Shown piece after piece: positions 10,955 through 53,803 of a DNA stretch of 64,000 bases. The stretch spans positions 19,140,608 through 19,204,607 of the forward strand of contig NC_060886.1 in the NCBI RefSeq assembly GCF_014805685.1. Direction: 5' to 3'. Each line of letters begins with the position of its first letter. Within the stretch, counting starts at the first letter, position 1. This DNA comes from Silurus meridionalis (Eukaryota; Chordata; Actinopteri; Siluriformes; Siluridae). The position numbers and the translations under genes were made by a program. Under the pieces are notes generated by a model. That model saw only the letters and a program-made list of their open reading frames with translations, was not told the DNA's origin and made no database searches.

Positions 10955-13900
10955 TGTGGATGTTTTCTCTTCTCGGCTATCGATAATCAAGAACACACGT
11001 CTTAGGGTCCCTTCATGGTTTAAACAGCTGTCACGAAAGGTGTTTAAATACCAAAACCTTTTTGTCCGATTCAAACAGAAAATAATAATCTAAGTCTGAT
11101 CTTAGTCATCAGACTTCCAATACTTTTGGTTTCTCTTTCCGGTAAAGGAAATGATGTAGGCAGGCTTGAGGGGGGGGGCTTGTTGAGTACTTGCATAACT
11201 GCACATGCTGACGTGTTAGTAGTATACATATTATATGATTTAATTGTTTTTTTAATTATTACATACATAATGAACATAATGTAACTCAACTCACTATAAT
11301 ACAGATTTAATGTGAGTTTCGTGCATCCGAAACTGCGACTGAAAGAACAAAAAGTTTTTTGTTATTCTGTTCGAATTGGTCCAGTGTTGGGGGACCCCTG
11401 CTTTAAACAAAAGTCAAAAGGGCAAAAAGTGGGACAAACTGGTAAATTTTGTCATTAAAATAAATACGACAGTACTTTAAAAAGGTTTCCCAAAGGCTTT
11501 TGTAGTTTTGGTTTGATTTGTAATATTTACTGACAAAGATAAAAGCACTTTGTAAGTATCTAGGTGTGTCTGCCAAATGCCATAATGCAAATACAATGGT
11601 TGTTATTATAAGTCTGTTAGTTTCCCTGTATACTACATAATAATCAAATTGTTGATCATCAGACTGACCAGAAAGGTATTTGATATGTTCACTGGATCAG
11701 CTCATTTAGGAAAATCATAAAGGTGCTATTGATGTACTGGTATCTTTTACCAGGATCCATTAGAATGAAACTCGTTGTATCATTGTCAAGTGGCCCATCA
11801 CTTCAGTACTATGTTTCAAGACCATTGTACCAAATAAGTAGTTGGATCCTCAAGCAAAAACCCGAAGATGTTTGAACCCTAAGTTTGGCTGTAGTCAGCC
11901 AAAAAAAGACGTTTATAGTAATATTCCTCTAGAAGTTTCTGTCTGGGTCTGTTCAGAGTCATTTTAAGGGACTAGAAGCCAAGTTCCCGAAATGCATGTG
12001 TTGGATCATTATATACTGTCTGTAAAACAACTATGTAACACCCACTTCTTTATTTGTTAACCTCTTTGTCTGAATTTGCAAGTTTCACTTGGCAAGCCGC
12101 TAAGCTCTTGCTTAATCATTTACTGACTGTAAGTGTTAAGATGGTTCTCACACTGGTTCTCTAATCACATGTTGTCTCTTCAGTGTCTATAAGGTCTTTT
12201 TGATGTGAGTATGTAAGGTATACAGGAAGTCTTTATCTGGGCACACATCTTTGGTTATTATGTTTTCTTACCCAAACAGGAAACAGCTTTAGGTTAGTTT
12301 TTTTCCAGTGTGTATATGTACTTGTCTGTTATCTGCATTATACTGAAGAAGAACATATGTGCCATTCTGTGTGCTGTGTGATTCTTCCCTGATCAGAAAA
12401 GGCACCACGGGCATCGTAGATCGCATGGAAATCCTCTCCACGAATGAAGTTTTGTTTGGGCATAATAAAAATCAAACACTGACTATTTACATTACATTAC
12501 ATTACATTACATTACATTTATCTTACTGATCCTTGGCAGTTTTTGCCATGTGTATATTTTGTGTATGTGTATATTGTATCTATAACAAACTTAGTGTGTG
12601 CTCAATGTATGTGCATAGTTTGTGTATAAAAATCTCAAATTGTGTGCTCAATGTGTATGTGTATAGTGTATATATATATAGTGTGTGCGTAATAGTCACA
12701 TGATTTGTATATATTGTAATCATTGTTGTCAGAGATAAATTGATTCTAGTAATAATAACACTTTATGTAATAACACATTAAACAGTGGGTATACTGAATT
12801 GAAAAGCACAATATAAAATATAAAAACTTCCATTGCACAAGGTACTCATAGGAGTGCTCATGCTAGGGTTCTAGCACTCTTGATGACAAAGCCATCAGAC
12901 AGTCCACTGCATCAATTAGCCAAACCTATTTGTGTAGATAACCTGTCACAAGGTGCCAATCTTCTTCTCATATGTGATAGATCTGTGAATGAGTCTGCCT
13001 GTGGACTCCCAGTATGTTCCATATACTACTGGGAGCACAAGTGGAAACCAGGACTATGTTTCTTCATACAGGGCCTGTGATAATTATAATAAGACATTAG
13101 GTCACAAAGAGCTGTTTGGCTCCATTAGGAAGAACTATATTTAGGTCCCCTGTATTATGTAATCGCCCAAAGCCCTGGGTGTGTGCATTTCCACACTGTG
13201 CTTTGGTTTGCTTTGGGTAAATCACTCTCTGTGAAGATAACAGTTTAAAATCCTATTTGGAGAGGTTTAGTGAAAGATAATAAAAGTAAAATATTCTTTA
13301 ATCTCCTGCTGTCCTGACAGTCACCATATTGTTGGAATGGCTCAAGATATGACAGTGTCCCAAAAGGGGGGCAACCAGCTCTAAATTCTTACAGATCACT
13401 GTGCCTTATTTTCTCCACTCTGGGTAAAATCCTTCCAGAGAATTGGAGCTTTTTGGTAAAATGCAAATATATTTAATTATTGTGTTGAAAGGATAAAATA
13501 AAATAGTAAACATTTTATATTTTAGAAGACGACACTACAATAAAAAGTAGTAAAAACATTATACATGTCCATCATAATGCAAAAATGAATGCTGAGTGGT
13601 CTGCATGTTTTTAAAATCAATCTATTACAGCAATCTTTTCAGTTTAATGTACTATTTATATTTTGTTACAAAGAATTATATTCTGTCTGGCATTTTTATT
13701 TTAAAATGAAAATAGCTGTCAAGATTCTGTCTGAATTAATGTGCAAATCAAATCTAATACATTTACAAAAAAATGTGTGAAACAGTGTGTCTATAATGAG
13801 CATAATATTTCTGTTGTAAGATATATAATGAAGATCGGGTAGAAGAAAAGGGAATTATGTGTGCATAATACCTATATTTCATTAAAAAAAAACATTCGTC

Positions 13901-14291
13901 TGAGAAAATAAAACTGAATTCTGTGAAAGGGTGAGAGTTCCTTTACAAATCAATAGATAGAACTCCTATAGCAAAAGTCAATGATATTAGCTTCTTGAAA
14001 TATATACTTTATATTTTGGGTGGCTGTGTCATCATTAATTTCCTCCTGTCACACCAAAATATATGGGCACATGCCACTTCTTGGAAAAGGTTGTTGGCCT
14101 AAAGGTTGCATTCCCCACAATAAGTCCACATGGGGGCATGCTAGAATCCCACATTGTTTCATGGGATTAGCTTGCTTTACCACAAATAAAAGTGAAACAA
14201 AAAGCTTAAATATTAGGTGCAAATTATTTTATTAATCAGAAAAATGTTTCCATGGATAAAAATACTTTTATCTTCATTGTTTTTCACTGAT
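10955..14291. other. Intergenic region between casp10 and fam237a
   Basis: The casp10 5'UTR and promoter should lie just right of 10954, but no clear core motif was found. The stretch holds a G-run (11171-11179), an (ATTAC)n tract at about 12489-12518 and low-complexity TG-rich sequence at 12540-12700. A minus-strand AATAAA at 14233-14228 is about 60 bases past the fam237a stop. I see no coding exon, and the short open frames here have no recognisable motif. Confidence 0.5.
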
Positions 14292-15891
14292 TCATGATGT
14301 AAATTTTCTTTGACGTGTTGGATTTAGATCACTGTGCAAGTTGCCTGGTCCATCCTGTTGCACCTGAATTTGAAACCATGCCCGAGTAAACTCCTTTAAC
14401 TTCGAAAAATGATTCTGCGACTCTTGTACAAAAGACTCTAGAGGAAACAGACAAAACCATGTGAATGAAAAAAACCAACAAAAAAAAACACGATAAGAAT
14501 AAACATTCACAATGTAATCACAATGCTTTTGCTTTGCTTTTGAAAAGGAAACAAGAGTATTTGTTATTTGGTATTTGCAGCTATGTGGAGAGGTATTACT
14601 AAGCATATTCATTAAAATATGATGAATCTGTAAACATACATGTGTTGTAAGCTTTATTATCAATTGATATCAGACCTGAAACTGCCTTAAAAATAAAGTT
14701 CGAAATTTCTTTCTGAGGCATCTCATCCTGAGTGTACACCAGATCAGTCTTCAAGCTGCCTCAAAGATATGGACTCATGCTCTCCACCCCTATGTTTACA
14801 TCTTCCACACTGTAGAGCATAGCTCACCCCACTTTCCAACCCACACATCAATCGTATTGTGCCCTCAACATTTTAGTTTGCTTTTTGTATTTTTTTCTGA
14901 GGTTTATCTGCACAATGTCATTGGGTTTGTTGAAAAAAATGCTGTTCTGATTCTTCATAATCTTATTATCATCATATTATTTCTATTACCAGACTAGCAC
15001 TAAAGGGGCGAGATTATTAAGTAGTAAGTGGAATGCTGGTCTTGAAGCTGTATTTTTTTTTTTTTATTAATAAAAAATTTATATTATGGACTGTCTGCTA
15101 TTCCAAAAGCTATAAAAGAAGTATAGATGTTTAAGTATAATGGCTAATGGTTAATGAACTTTGGACTATAATTATATTTGAGTGTGAAGTGTGAAGCTTT
15201 TGCAAAAGTGCACAGTGTGATTGCAAACCCATTCACCCATTTGCTATCAATAACATTCATAAATTAATTAAGTTCTCCATTCAGATTTGACATGCCTCAC
15301 TTCTGGGTTTGACAGAAGCTACTTAATTAAAGCCCTGAGCTCCATGGAGCCTTTTCCAGCCACAATTCAAGGAACACAAAAAGCAACTGTAACAAAAGTG
15401 AGAAAAAAGAATCCTTAAGATTTGTCTGTTTGTCTTTACACAATATATCCATTGGTCATGCTCTATAACACTCCCTTTAAACTTATACAGTAGTTCAGAC
15501 ACTTACTGTCCGCGGAAAGAGAGCGCGCGACTGTAAGACGCCTTTTGGTCCGCATGATGTGTCTCCTTCCGAGCCCATGGTTTCGGGACCGCATGCAATC
15601 CACATAGAGGTCCCAGAAGACTTGTGCCAGATCCCAGAACAGAGCGCTGTGCTTCCGGTTGTCCGAAGACTTCAGAAATACCATGAGGTCCCAGAAGTCG
15701 GGCACCGTGTGCGCGATTCGCGGCGTGCGCATTTCCAGCAGAAGTGCAGAAGCGCTTTCCCAGCAGCGCGGATCCGCGCGGCTCAGCGTTAACGGGTCCA
15801 CGTGACCCAGGCTCTGGCCCTGTGAGGAAAGCGCGTGCACCAGCCCGAGCAGAAACACGACCAGACGCGCGCGCGTGACTACGTCATCCAT
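14292..15891 (-). CDS. fam237a: FAM237A neuropeptide-like precursor
   Basis: Coding exon 1 is 15891-15507 (donor GTAAGT at 15506) and exon 2 is 14437-14292, ending TGA. Together they encode 176 residues. A hydrophobic N-terminal signal peptide (VVFLLGLVHALSS) is followed by the family core: RADPRCWESASALLLEM, FWDLMVFLKSSDN, HSALFWDLAQVFWDLYVDC. Two cysteines (about 43 and 99) could form a disulfide. Residues 106-110 are GLGRR, a dibasic site preceded by Gly, as needed for cleavage and C-terminal amidation. FAM237A has been reported as an amidated secreted ligand of GPR83. A non-coding exon ending at 16360 (donor GTAAGCG) probably splices to the acceptor at 15896-15895, three bases before the ATG. 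Its position beside adam23 matches human 2q33. The coding exon is GC-rich against AT-rich flanks. Confidence 0.9.
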
Positions 15892-16139
15892 CGTCTGCGG
15901 GAGTAATCAGTAGATTAGACACTCAGGGTCAGCTATCAATATTTAAGAAAAAAAGATTAACAACCACAAAAGCACACATTTATAAACAAATAACCGAATA
16001 ACTACTTAAACAATTTTAAAAAGTAAGTCAAAAGTCTATAATGCATTATACACACATCAAATTCGTTTGCGCAATGGATATTTTTATTTATTCAAACCAA
16101 GCCATAAAATGTTCTCCAAATGAAATATACTACTATTAG

Positions 16140-16140
16140 T

Positions 16141-16208
<68 letters not shown>
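16140..16208. repeat. (TATC)n microsatellite
   Basis: About sixteen tetranucleotide units lie in the fam237a leader intron. Confidence 0.95.
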
Positions 16209-16359
16209 ATATTTATCTTTTTTTTTTCAGTACACATTTAAACCAATAAGATTAACTGCATTGGTTTTATATGAATGGCCTATTTGATTATTTGTATTTT
16301 CCATTGCATTACTTTTGCAAAATACTCCTGAAAGCCCAAGCAGAAAAAGATTCGCTTAC

Positions 16360-16450
16360 CTTTGAGATGTCACCGTTAACTGGCAGGATTTGTGTGTGAA
16401 CCTCCGTTACAACCCCGGTTTCATTAAGGGAGGGTGGTCACTGTATTAAA
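16360..16450 (-). other. fam237a: Probable 5'UTR exon and proximal promoter of fam237a
   Basis: On the minus strand, ACATCTCAAAG is followed by the strong donor GTAAGCG (16359 downward), while the ATG exon begins right after a CCCGCAG acceptor. A leader exon is therefore expected here. A TTTTAATAC sequence about 80 bases upstream of the donor is a weak TATA candidate. The transcription start is unknown. Confidence 0.45.
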
Positions 16451-17970
16451 ACCGTTTAACAGGGATGCTCCACGCAAGCTGATGCAAAAGCATTGTTGTG
16501 CTTCAGATCTTTTAACCTATAACTGATCAAATGATTCATTTAACCAATATATTTTCATTAGTCGGATATGTACAATTAATATTTGCATTGCATTTGTTGC
16601 ATGATGTCTTTTTTGGTCTCAGACTGAGGGATTCTTGATTGCAAGCTCCCAAAATGTGTAAAATTAGCGCAGAACAATAAAGTGCAGGGAAAATAATAAT
16701 GTCACAACATTTATTCTGGTACAGAGTTGCATAGATTTTTGGCAGGGATCTTGTTTTTGGGGACAGGTGAGTCAAGAGAACCACTTATTAAAGTCTTCTC
16801 AATAGCATCCTAAAAACTTTTGAAGGTCAGACATAGGTGTGAAAATGATTGCTCCTGCCCCCTTAAAAACTCTCACAATTCTAGCACGAGGATTAGCACG
16901 AGGCAACTGAGTTAATTTCACCCATGTGCGCTCAGGTAGGGATAAAAACATTGAAGTGTTATAACCCGGATACTACATCACCTGACTTTAATTTATTGCC
17001 GCATTATGTTGCTGAGCCTAGACCTGACCAACTAAAGCCACCCCAGAACATAACAGTACATCCAGATGCTTGTAGCACTATGCATGACAGGTGCATCACT
17101 TCACGCGCTTCCCTTTCCCTCTGACACGCCCATAGCTTTGGAAATAGGATTAATCTGGATTCATCAGACCAGTGACCTTTTTCATTGCTGCTCAGTCCAG
17201 TCATTATGCTTATTGCATTGTTCTTGCTTTTCAAAATGTAAACATACCCGTAGTGTCCCAAACATTTTTTCCCGAGAGTTTACCACTGTCCTTTCAGCTT
17301 TAAATAATGCATTGGACAGTTCGTAACACAATCCCAGTGATCTCTTCTTTATATTTGCTTTATTTAATGCAAGCCAGTAATTAAGACTTCTACATGCTTG
17401 TTTAAGAAATGAGAAGCCCCACAGTGCATCCGGGTTAGAATAAAGGTTGTCATGCAGTGCATATGTTGAGCTGGTTTTTACAGGCATAGTATAACAGGTT
17501 GGTTTTATTTCTAATCAAAAATAATTGTATATAACGTGTATCGATCAAGAAATATTGGTGTCAGTGTGGCTATGTTTACAGTGCAACAAGCATTTGCAAG
17601 ACTGACCAGCTGTGTAATATTACGTGTAACATACGTGTGAGGTATAGGGGGGAGGTATGTTTTTTGCGGGTGTGGCTTGTGTGTGGTGCGCATATATAGA
17701 AAACCATCATAGAAAATGAAGCATTTCTTAGACATTTAGTGACTTTTAATTGTCGTAACTGTTTACTATGAGTCGTTTTTCTAAACTACACAGAGTTTGC
17801 GTCCTTGAATGCATTGAGGATATACCGTAGACCCCCCGCCCGTGTCCCGCAGAGTGAGGCAGTAAGTGCGCAATTAAGAGCAGGAGGTAGGTAGTAGGTA
17901 GTAAATGCACCCCCTCCGGCTCGCGCACTCTTTTTTTTTGCGTGCGTCGCGCTCATGCTTTTAGCGAAAT
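16451..17970. other. Intergenic stretch between fam237a and adam23, left part
   Basis: No gene was recognised. About 16930-17330 looks like an old transposon relic (GGATTCATCAGACCAGTGACC is typical of degraded Tc1-type repeats), with no intact frame or clear ends. Confidence 0.35.
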
Positions 17971-18229
17971 GCCACGTGAATGAGTGATGGGTGCGTAATT
18001 ATTGCCTAACGACGGGACCGCACGCATGGGACTAGAGAAACCTCTCAATAGCCTCTAAATGTGCATTAGAAGTCATAGTAACATGCGTCTATAAATCATT
18101 TCATCCTTTGTCACAAATGTTTGAATGGACTGAAACACTGGATTTTTCATTCATTCGGTTTGAAGTCAGAAAAGTCAGAACTATTACGGGAAAGAAGATT
18201 GGATACGTGGTCTACTATAATATTTACTG

Positions 18230-18234
<5 letters not shown>

Positions 18235-18306
<72 letters not shown>
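18235..18306. repeat. (TC)n-(TA)n compound microsatellite
   Basis: About twenty CT units run directly into about sixteen TA units, abutting the Tc1 copy at 18307. Confidence 0.95.
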
Positions 18307-18308
<2 letters not shown>

Positions 18309-19437
18309 AAAAGTTTGGACACTGTGTAAATGTAAATAAAAACAGAATGCAATAAAGTGCAAATCTAAATAATTATAATAATATAAAAATAATAACCAAT
18401 ATTGTATTTACAATAAAACATAGAAAGTTGGAGAAACATTTTGCAACTAATTAGGTTAACTGAACCGACTGAGTATTGATTAGGTATAAATAGTGTATCT
18501 TTAAGAGGCGGAGTTTCACCAATCTGTCAAGGACTGTGTCTACAAATTGTGGAACAATTTCAGAATAATGTTTCTCAACATACAATTGGGACACAATGGG
18601 GCACAAGGGACATGGGTAAAAAAATCAATAATGAATGTCCTGATCTTAAGTCGTTAGATGGCACTGCGTTTAATAACAGTCATAATTCTGTAATGGAAAT
18701 CACTGCATAGGTTTATTAACACCTCCATAAATACTTGTCAATGAACACAGTTTGCCATCTCATTTACAAATGCATGTTAAATCTCTATCATGCAAAGAGG
18801 AAGGCATGTGTGAACATGATCCAGAAATGGCGCCATTTTTTTTGGGCTAAAGCTCAATTAAAATGTACTGAGGCAAAGTGGAAAAGTTTGTCTGTGGTCT
18901 TTTTAGAAACCATAGACACCAGATCCTCTATACTAAAGAGGAGAAGGACCATCTGGATTGTTACCAGCTCTCAATTCAAAAAGTCACATGTCTGATGGTA
19001 TGGGGGTGCATTAGTGCTTGTAGAATGGGCAGCTTGCACATTTAGAAAGGCTCCATCAATGCTGACTGATATATACAGGTTTTAGAGCAACAAAAGCTTC
19101 CATCCAGAATGTCTTTTTCAGCAAAGGCCTTGCGTATTTGAGCAAAACAATGCTACTATACCTGCATACTGCATCTACTACAATATCATAACGTCATAGT
19201 AGAAGAGCCTGGGTGCTGAACTGCCCGCCTGCAGTTTAGTACTTTTACCATTTGAAAACATTTGGCACATTACATAAAATACAAGAAAGGACACCTAGAT
19301 CTGTTGAGCAACTAAAATCCTTATCAGACCTAATTTCTACCTTATTTAATGTTTCTTTGTGAAAAGAATATGGATTTATCAGAATTGCAAGTCATTGCAT
19401 TCTGTTTTTATTTACATTTATATACACTACACATACA
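18307..19437. mobile_element. Degenerate Tc1-like element, same family as 37823-39201
   Basis: The left end (AAAAGTTTGGACACTGTG, AATAAAAACAGAATGCAATA) and right end (ATTGCATTCTGTTTTTATTT) are inverted copies, and the interior shares sequence with the 37823-39201 element. All frames are broken. Confidence 0.65.
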
Positions 19438-19651
19438 TACACTCTGTCCGTATCATTTACTGTCAAACCAAAAGAATGAAAAATCCAGTTTCAGCCGATT
19501 TAAACATTTGTGAAGGGAAGAAATGATTTGTACACGCAAATATGATTGAAAAAAATATGTTTTTAAGAGTCCATTGAGGGGCTTTTTTAGACCAGTGCAT
19601 GCGGTTCTGTAGTTAGGCAATAATTACGCATCCATTATTCATTCATGTGGC

Positions 19652-22600
19652 ATATATTATATATATATATATATAGGACAGGGAAGCCTCTGTTGTTACA
19701 ATTGTGGTACTTACCACATGCAACATAATCTTTCAACCATATTCACAAATCAGAGATGTCTCGTACGAGGCGTATACTTTAGTCGGCTTACAAAGTAGGA
19801 GTTCTTCAGGTCCAAGTATGTAATGTACCTTCAATTATTAGTAAGTATTTTTTGGCTAAAATATAAAAGATACAATAAAGCTAAAACGTTTGATCTCTTC
19901 CACCTTAAATGTGATTCTAGTAATGAAAGTTTTTATTAAAACAACAAAAATGATATTAAAGAGTTTCAAATGAAAGCAATGTGATTCATTCTATTGGGTA
20001 AGAATATATCATCTTATCATATTTCAATTCAACTCCTACAAAATGCATCAGATTTAAGACATTATAAGGGGATAGTGTGCAGTGTTTTTTACAGGTTAAT
20101 GGTAAAATTTAGAGTTGCAATATAACTAGATCATTTTAAAACTTATCTTCTTCTCTATTTAGTTGGATTTGTGCTATGAACCATTATCATGCTTGCAGGT
20201 AAAACGTTTCATTTTGAGCAATCTTACAGAAGCTTGTAGGTTTTGGGCTAAAAAGAGTCTCTCGATCTTGACTATACTGTAGCTCCAGCTGAAGAGAAGC
20301 AACTCATTGCAGACCATGCATTGATTTGTTCATTGGGTAATTGAGCCAAACATATTTTTGAAAGTTATACCCAAAGATATTATCAGAACATGACATGTTT
20401 TGTCTAAGGGTGATTATCTGCATGTTTTCACAAAATTTTGTTTTTATTTTATTTTGTGAGATGTGATTTGTCTTTGTGAGCAAAGGTCTATCAAATTTGG
20501 TAATTTATTTACTCTTTATAAGGTCATAAATTGGACTCAAGCTCCTCTAATATTAACAGTTAGGGCTTGGAAATTTACAACAGCTGAAATCATATTCTAT
20601 TACAGTTTCTAAAGGATGGCCCCTCCTTTTCATCAAGAAGGGTGTTTCTGTAGCCAGTTTTGTCTGCAGACCCGCCCTGGTGTCTTTATGCATTTACACA
20701 AAGGTTTACTAGTAAAAAGTAAAAGTTGCAATACAAAGGAAAAACACTGTGGGGAAAAAAAATAAAGAGAAAAATATGCCTTAAAATTTAAAACATTTTA
20801 AGTTTATTGATCATATATATATATCTTTTATTTAATTGAATGTCTGCACATGTACTGTGAGTAAAGGTGGTAAGTGTGTATGTCCTTTGCTCACAACAGA
20901 GAAGTTGCCAGTAATTAATGAAAAATAAAGCATTACATTTTTAAAAAGTGAGATATTAAAACCTCACCTGAAAGATCAGACAAGGAAATAATTACCAGAT
21001 TTATTCCAAACCTGACACAATACATTCCCTCCTATAAAATCAAAATACATTCATTTAATACCCACAAAACCAATTTTCTGTAATATGAAGCAAAACAATA
21101 TATTTAATAGTTTGGATAATATAAAAAAGAGAAGGAAGAAGAGGAAGAAGAAGAGGAAGAAGATGAGAATGCCCTTACAGGCAATCTTGGTGTATTGTCA
21201 TTAGTTTATTTAGTTGAGGTTGTGCAATATTTTTTATTTCTTTTTCTCTTTTTTTGCATAGTAAATAAAAGTTGTTCTGTTGCTGACATGCACAGGTATC
21301 CTTTTGTAGTATATGTTTCTTATTGGGTTCGGGGACTGTTTTACATAGTAATAAGTCAACTATTGTGAATGCATGCAGCAAAGCAATTGCCCCTTAAAGG
21401 TTTAGCAGTTAGAGCTAAATGAAGTGCCACAAGATTGGTACAAGACCTTATCCAAGATCAAAATGAAACATGTATGTGTTTGTGTGAGCCCATATTATTC
21501 CGGGATGTCTATGAATGGTTTTAATCTTCCGGGTACCAAATTGTTCCGCACCAATAAGTCAACGTGACAGAACTTGCAGTGAACATTTGAAGAAGTTTAC
21601 TTATAATTGCTTCAGCAGTGTAGACCAACTAAACTGGTTCAGAATGAGGATAAATTATGAAATATCTTCAGGCTTATACTGTATGTTAGTCACTTTTTGA
21701 CTTACTGCTACATGACATCTCCGGAGATTTTGATATGGTAAATTGTCCGCAATTTTATTTTCTGTTTAATTGGAAGCCTTTAATCCTACAGAATGGGTAA
21801 GGTGTTCTCTATTAGACACCCCAAAGCCTGAAATGTTTCTTTGGCTTTAAGTCCCTGTCAAAAACCACTTATCCAGATTGATTTCCTCAGCAATCACTGA
21901 ACTGATATGGATTATTATACCTACCTATCTGAAACCTATACATTTAAACCTACATATATTTGTGTTGAACTTGAAAAATTGGCTCTATGACCGTTTCAAA
22001 CTATGCCTACTAAATGACATGCTCCATCAGAAGCAAAGCCTAATGATGAAACCGTCATTGTAAAATGATCTTTAGATCAGCATCTTAACTCGTTCTCTGC
22101 CTGTGCAGCAGTAGAGTCAAGTCTACTTTCTGCCTCTATGTGATATGTGTAATATGTTAAGGCCTATATGCAGCTGGGTTCAACTTGGTGTAATAAACCA
22201 CTGAAGACATTGCAGTCTGTAGTGATTTAACATCTATCCCAGAGTATAAACTGCAGTTCAGTGAGCAGAACTCACCCTTTCACACTGATGTAGTACCAAA
22301 GCAATGGCCTATTTGTTCCCCAATATGTGTGAAAGGACATTTTCTTCTTTCCCTTTCAGAGGGTTTACTGCTCTTTTCTGTCAAGTATCAGTAAGCATAG
22401 GTAGCCATGCAGCCCTTTGGCCAAGGTGTCAGAGTAGCTGGTGCTCTGTGGTGTGATGAGGTGATGAGAGTGTGTTTTTTTTTATTATGAATGAAGAGGC
22501 ATGACAATAAAATCAAATTGGTGATCTTGGGATTTAAAACTTGAGCTGAAAAGCTGCAATTCTACAAAACTATGTGATTTGTTATCTACTGTATACCATT

Positions 22601-22712
22601 TGATCTCATTTTATTAAATATTATGCTTTAAAACTCAAAAAGAGCAGCAAAAATTGTAGTCCAGCTTTAGATTACTTAAGAAGCTTTGGAGGATCATCAT
22701 CCATTTTCTCCA
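19652..22712. other. Intergenic stretch and adam23 3'UTR
   Basis: The adam23 3'UTR should run left from 22712. A minus-strand AATAAA at about 22616-22611 is the nearest polyadenylation signal. A purine-only GAAGGAAGAAG tract lies at 21128-21166. No other gene was seen. Confidence 0.45.
22611..22616 (-). promoter_or_regulatory. adam23: Candidate adam23 polyadenylation signal
   Basis: AATAAA on the minus strand about 100 bases past the TAG stop; further copies lie more distally (near 22480). Confidence 0.35.
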
Positions 22713-52811
<30,099 letters not shown>

Positions 52812-53060
52812 GATTCATAGTTATCGGTTTGAATAGTGTTAGGTCTGCGCATGCATACGGCGAGTACCCATCCTAGTGTCACTAGTGTGAGCAGCTCTAC
52901 ATAGTCTATGCAGGGTGCTGAAGCGCAGCGCAATGCGAGGCGGTGGCCAGCTGCCCGCAAGTACTGCTGCTCCGTGAGCATGGTCGAGCTCATGAGGGCA
53001 CTGACTGCGCCACACTTGCGCAGAGCGGGTGTCTCATTTGTAGTCTACTGAACGTTTGAT
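52812..53060 (-). promoter_or_regulatory. adam23: Probable adam23 promoter and 5'UTR region
   Basis: The GC-richer block (52900-53030) immediately upstream of the signal-peptide exon contains several CpG and GCGC sites (GAAGCGCAGCGCAATGCGAG, CTTGCGCAGAGCGGG). The transcription start is not identifiable. Confidence 0.4.
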
Positions 53061-53090
53061 TAGGGACTTTAGTTTAAAGCTGCAGTAGGT

Positions 53091-53091
<1 letters not shown>

Positions 53092-53129
<38 letters not shown>

Positions 53130-53131
53130 TA
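53092..53131. repeat. (TTTA)n microsatellite
   Basis: About ten tetranucleotide units upstream of adam23. Confidence 0.95.
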
Positions 53132-53365
53132 ATAAATAAGTACTATTTATTGGGTCAGTGCAGAAATATTTGTAAAAAAATCATGTACTTTGTTGTCAAT
53201 TTTAGACCCATTAATCAAAAGTGCTGCCACAACATTAGAAATGAAACAAGCCAATGACAATATATATGTGAACTGCTCTCAGCATTGATGTGTTTGAAGG
53301 CAAGACTGGGTCAACGCGTCTCCAAAATGGCAGGCGGTGTTCCTGGTATACAGTGGGTAGTCCCT

Positions 53366-53600
53366 ACCAGTGGCGGGTCGTGCATTTGGTACCTGGGTCC
53401 ACCTTCAGTGGACGCTTACCTGACTAAATCCACCTCTTAATGCCACCACTATCACTTCGCAATAATAGAAACCATCGACTCTATACAAAAACGCAATATA
53501 ACATCGCGTGGCATTACAGAGAGAGTGGCATTTTGCATATGGAGGGTGAATACCATTTTACTAAAGCAAGAAACCCAGTTAAGACAACTTCAAACCTCTA
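53366..53600 (+). repeat. Dispersed fish repeat, copy 1
   Basis: GGCGGGTCGTGCATTTGG, CTTCAGTGGACGCTTACCTG and ACGCAATATAACATCGCGTG align with the diverged copy at 55020-55165. No coding capacity; class not determined. Confidence 0.6.
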
Positions 53601-53614
53601 CATTACCACCGCAA

Positions 53615-53619
<5 letters not shown>

Positions 53620-53679
<60 letters not shown>
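53620..53679. repeat. (TA)n microsatellite
   Basis: About thirty TA units, twenty bases left of the perfect palindrome. Confidence 0.97.
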
Positions 53680-53684
<5 letters not shown>

Positions 53685-53698
53685 CTGTATAAATATTT

Positions 53699-53803
53699 TA
53701 GACATATATTGATTCTGAACTGATCCAGATGATGTAGGTGGCACAGTTGCGGTAACTGTGCCACCTACATCATCTGGATCAGTTCAGAATCAATATATGT
53801 CTA
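53699..53803. repeat. Perfect inverted repeat, 50-bp arms, 5-base loop
   Basis: Arms 53699-53748 and 53754-53803 are exact reverse complements around GCGGT. The left arm begins TAGACATATATTGATTCTGA and ends GGTGGCACAGTT. The lack of any mismatch implies a very recent event or an assembly artefact. Confidence 0.95.

Larger units (their letters stand above)
17971..19651. repeat. Long imperfect inverted repeat (about 190-bp arms) with a Tc1 copy in its spacer
   Basis: The left arm (17971 to about 18170) begins GCCACGTGAATGAGTGATGG and includes GTGCGTAATTATTGCCTAAC. The right arm (about 19462-19651) is its diverged reverse complement, with GTTAGGCAATAATTACGCA by position and an outer end at CATTCATGTGGC. 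Both arms also share TGGATTTTTCATTC and CACAAATGTTT. The spacer holds a (TC)n(TA)n tract and a Tc1-like copy. It resembles a foldback-type element or an inverted duplication later invaded by Tc1. Confidence 0.6.

Noticed and set aside
18108..18362. ORFs encoding poly-Leu/Ser and poly-Ile/Tyr
   Set aside because: Translations of the (TC)n(TA)n microsatellite, on both strands.
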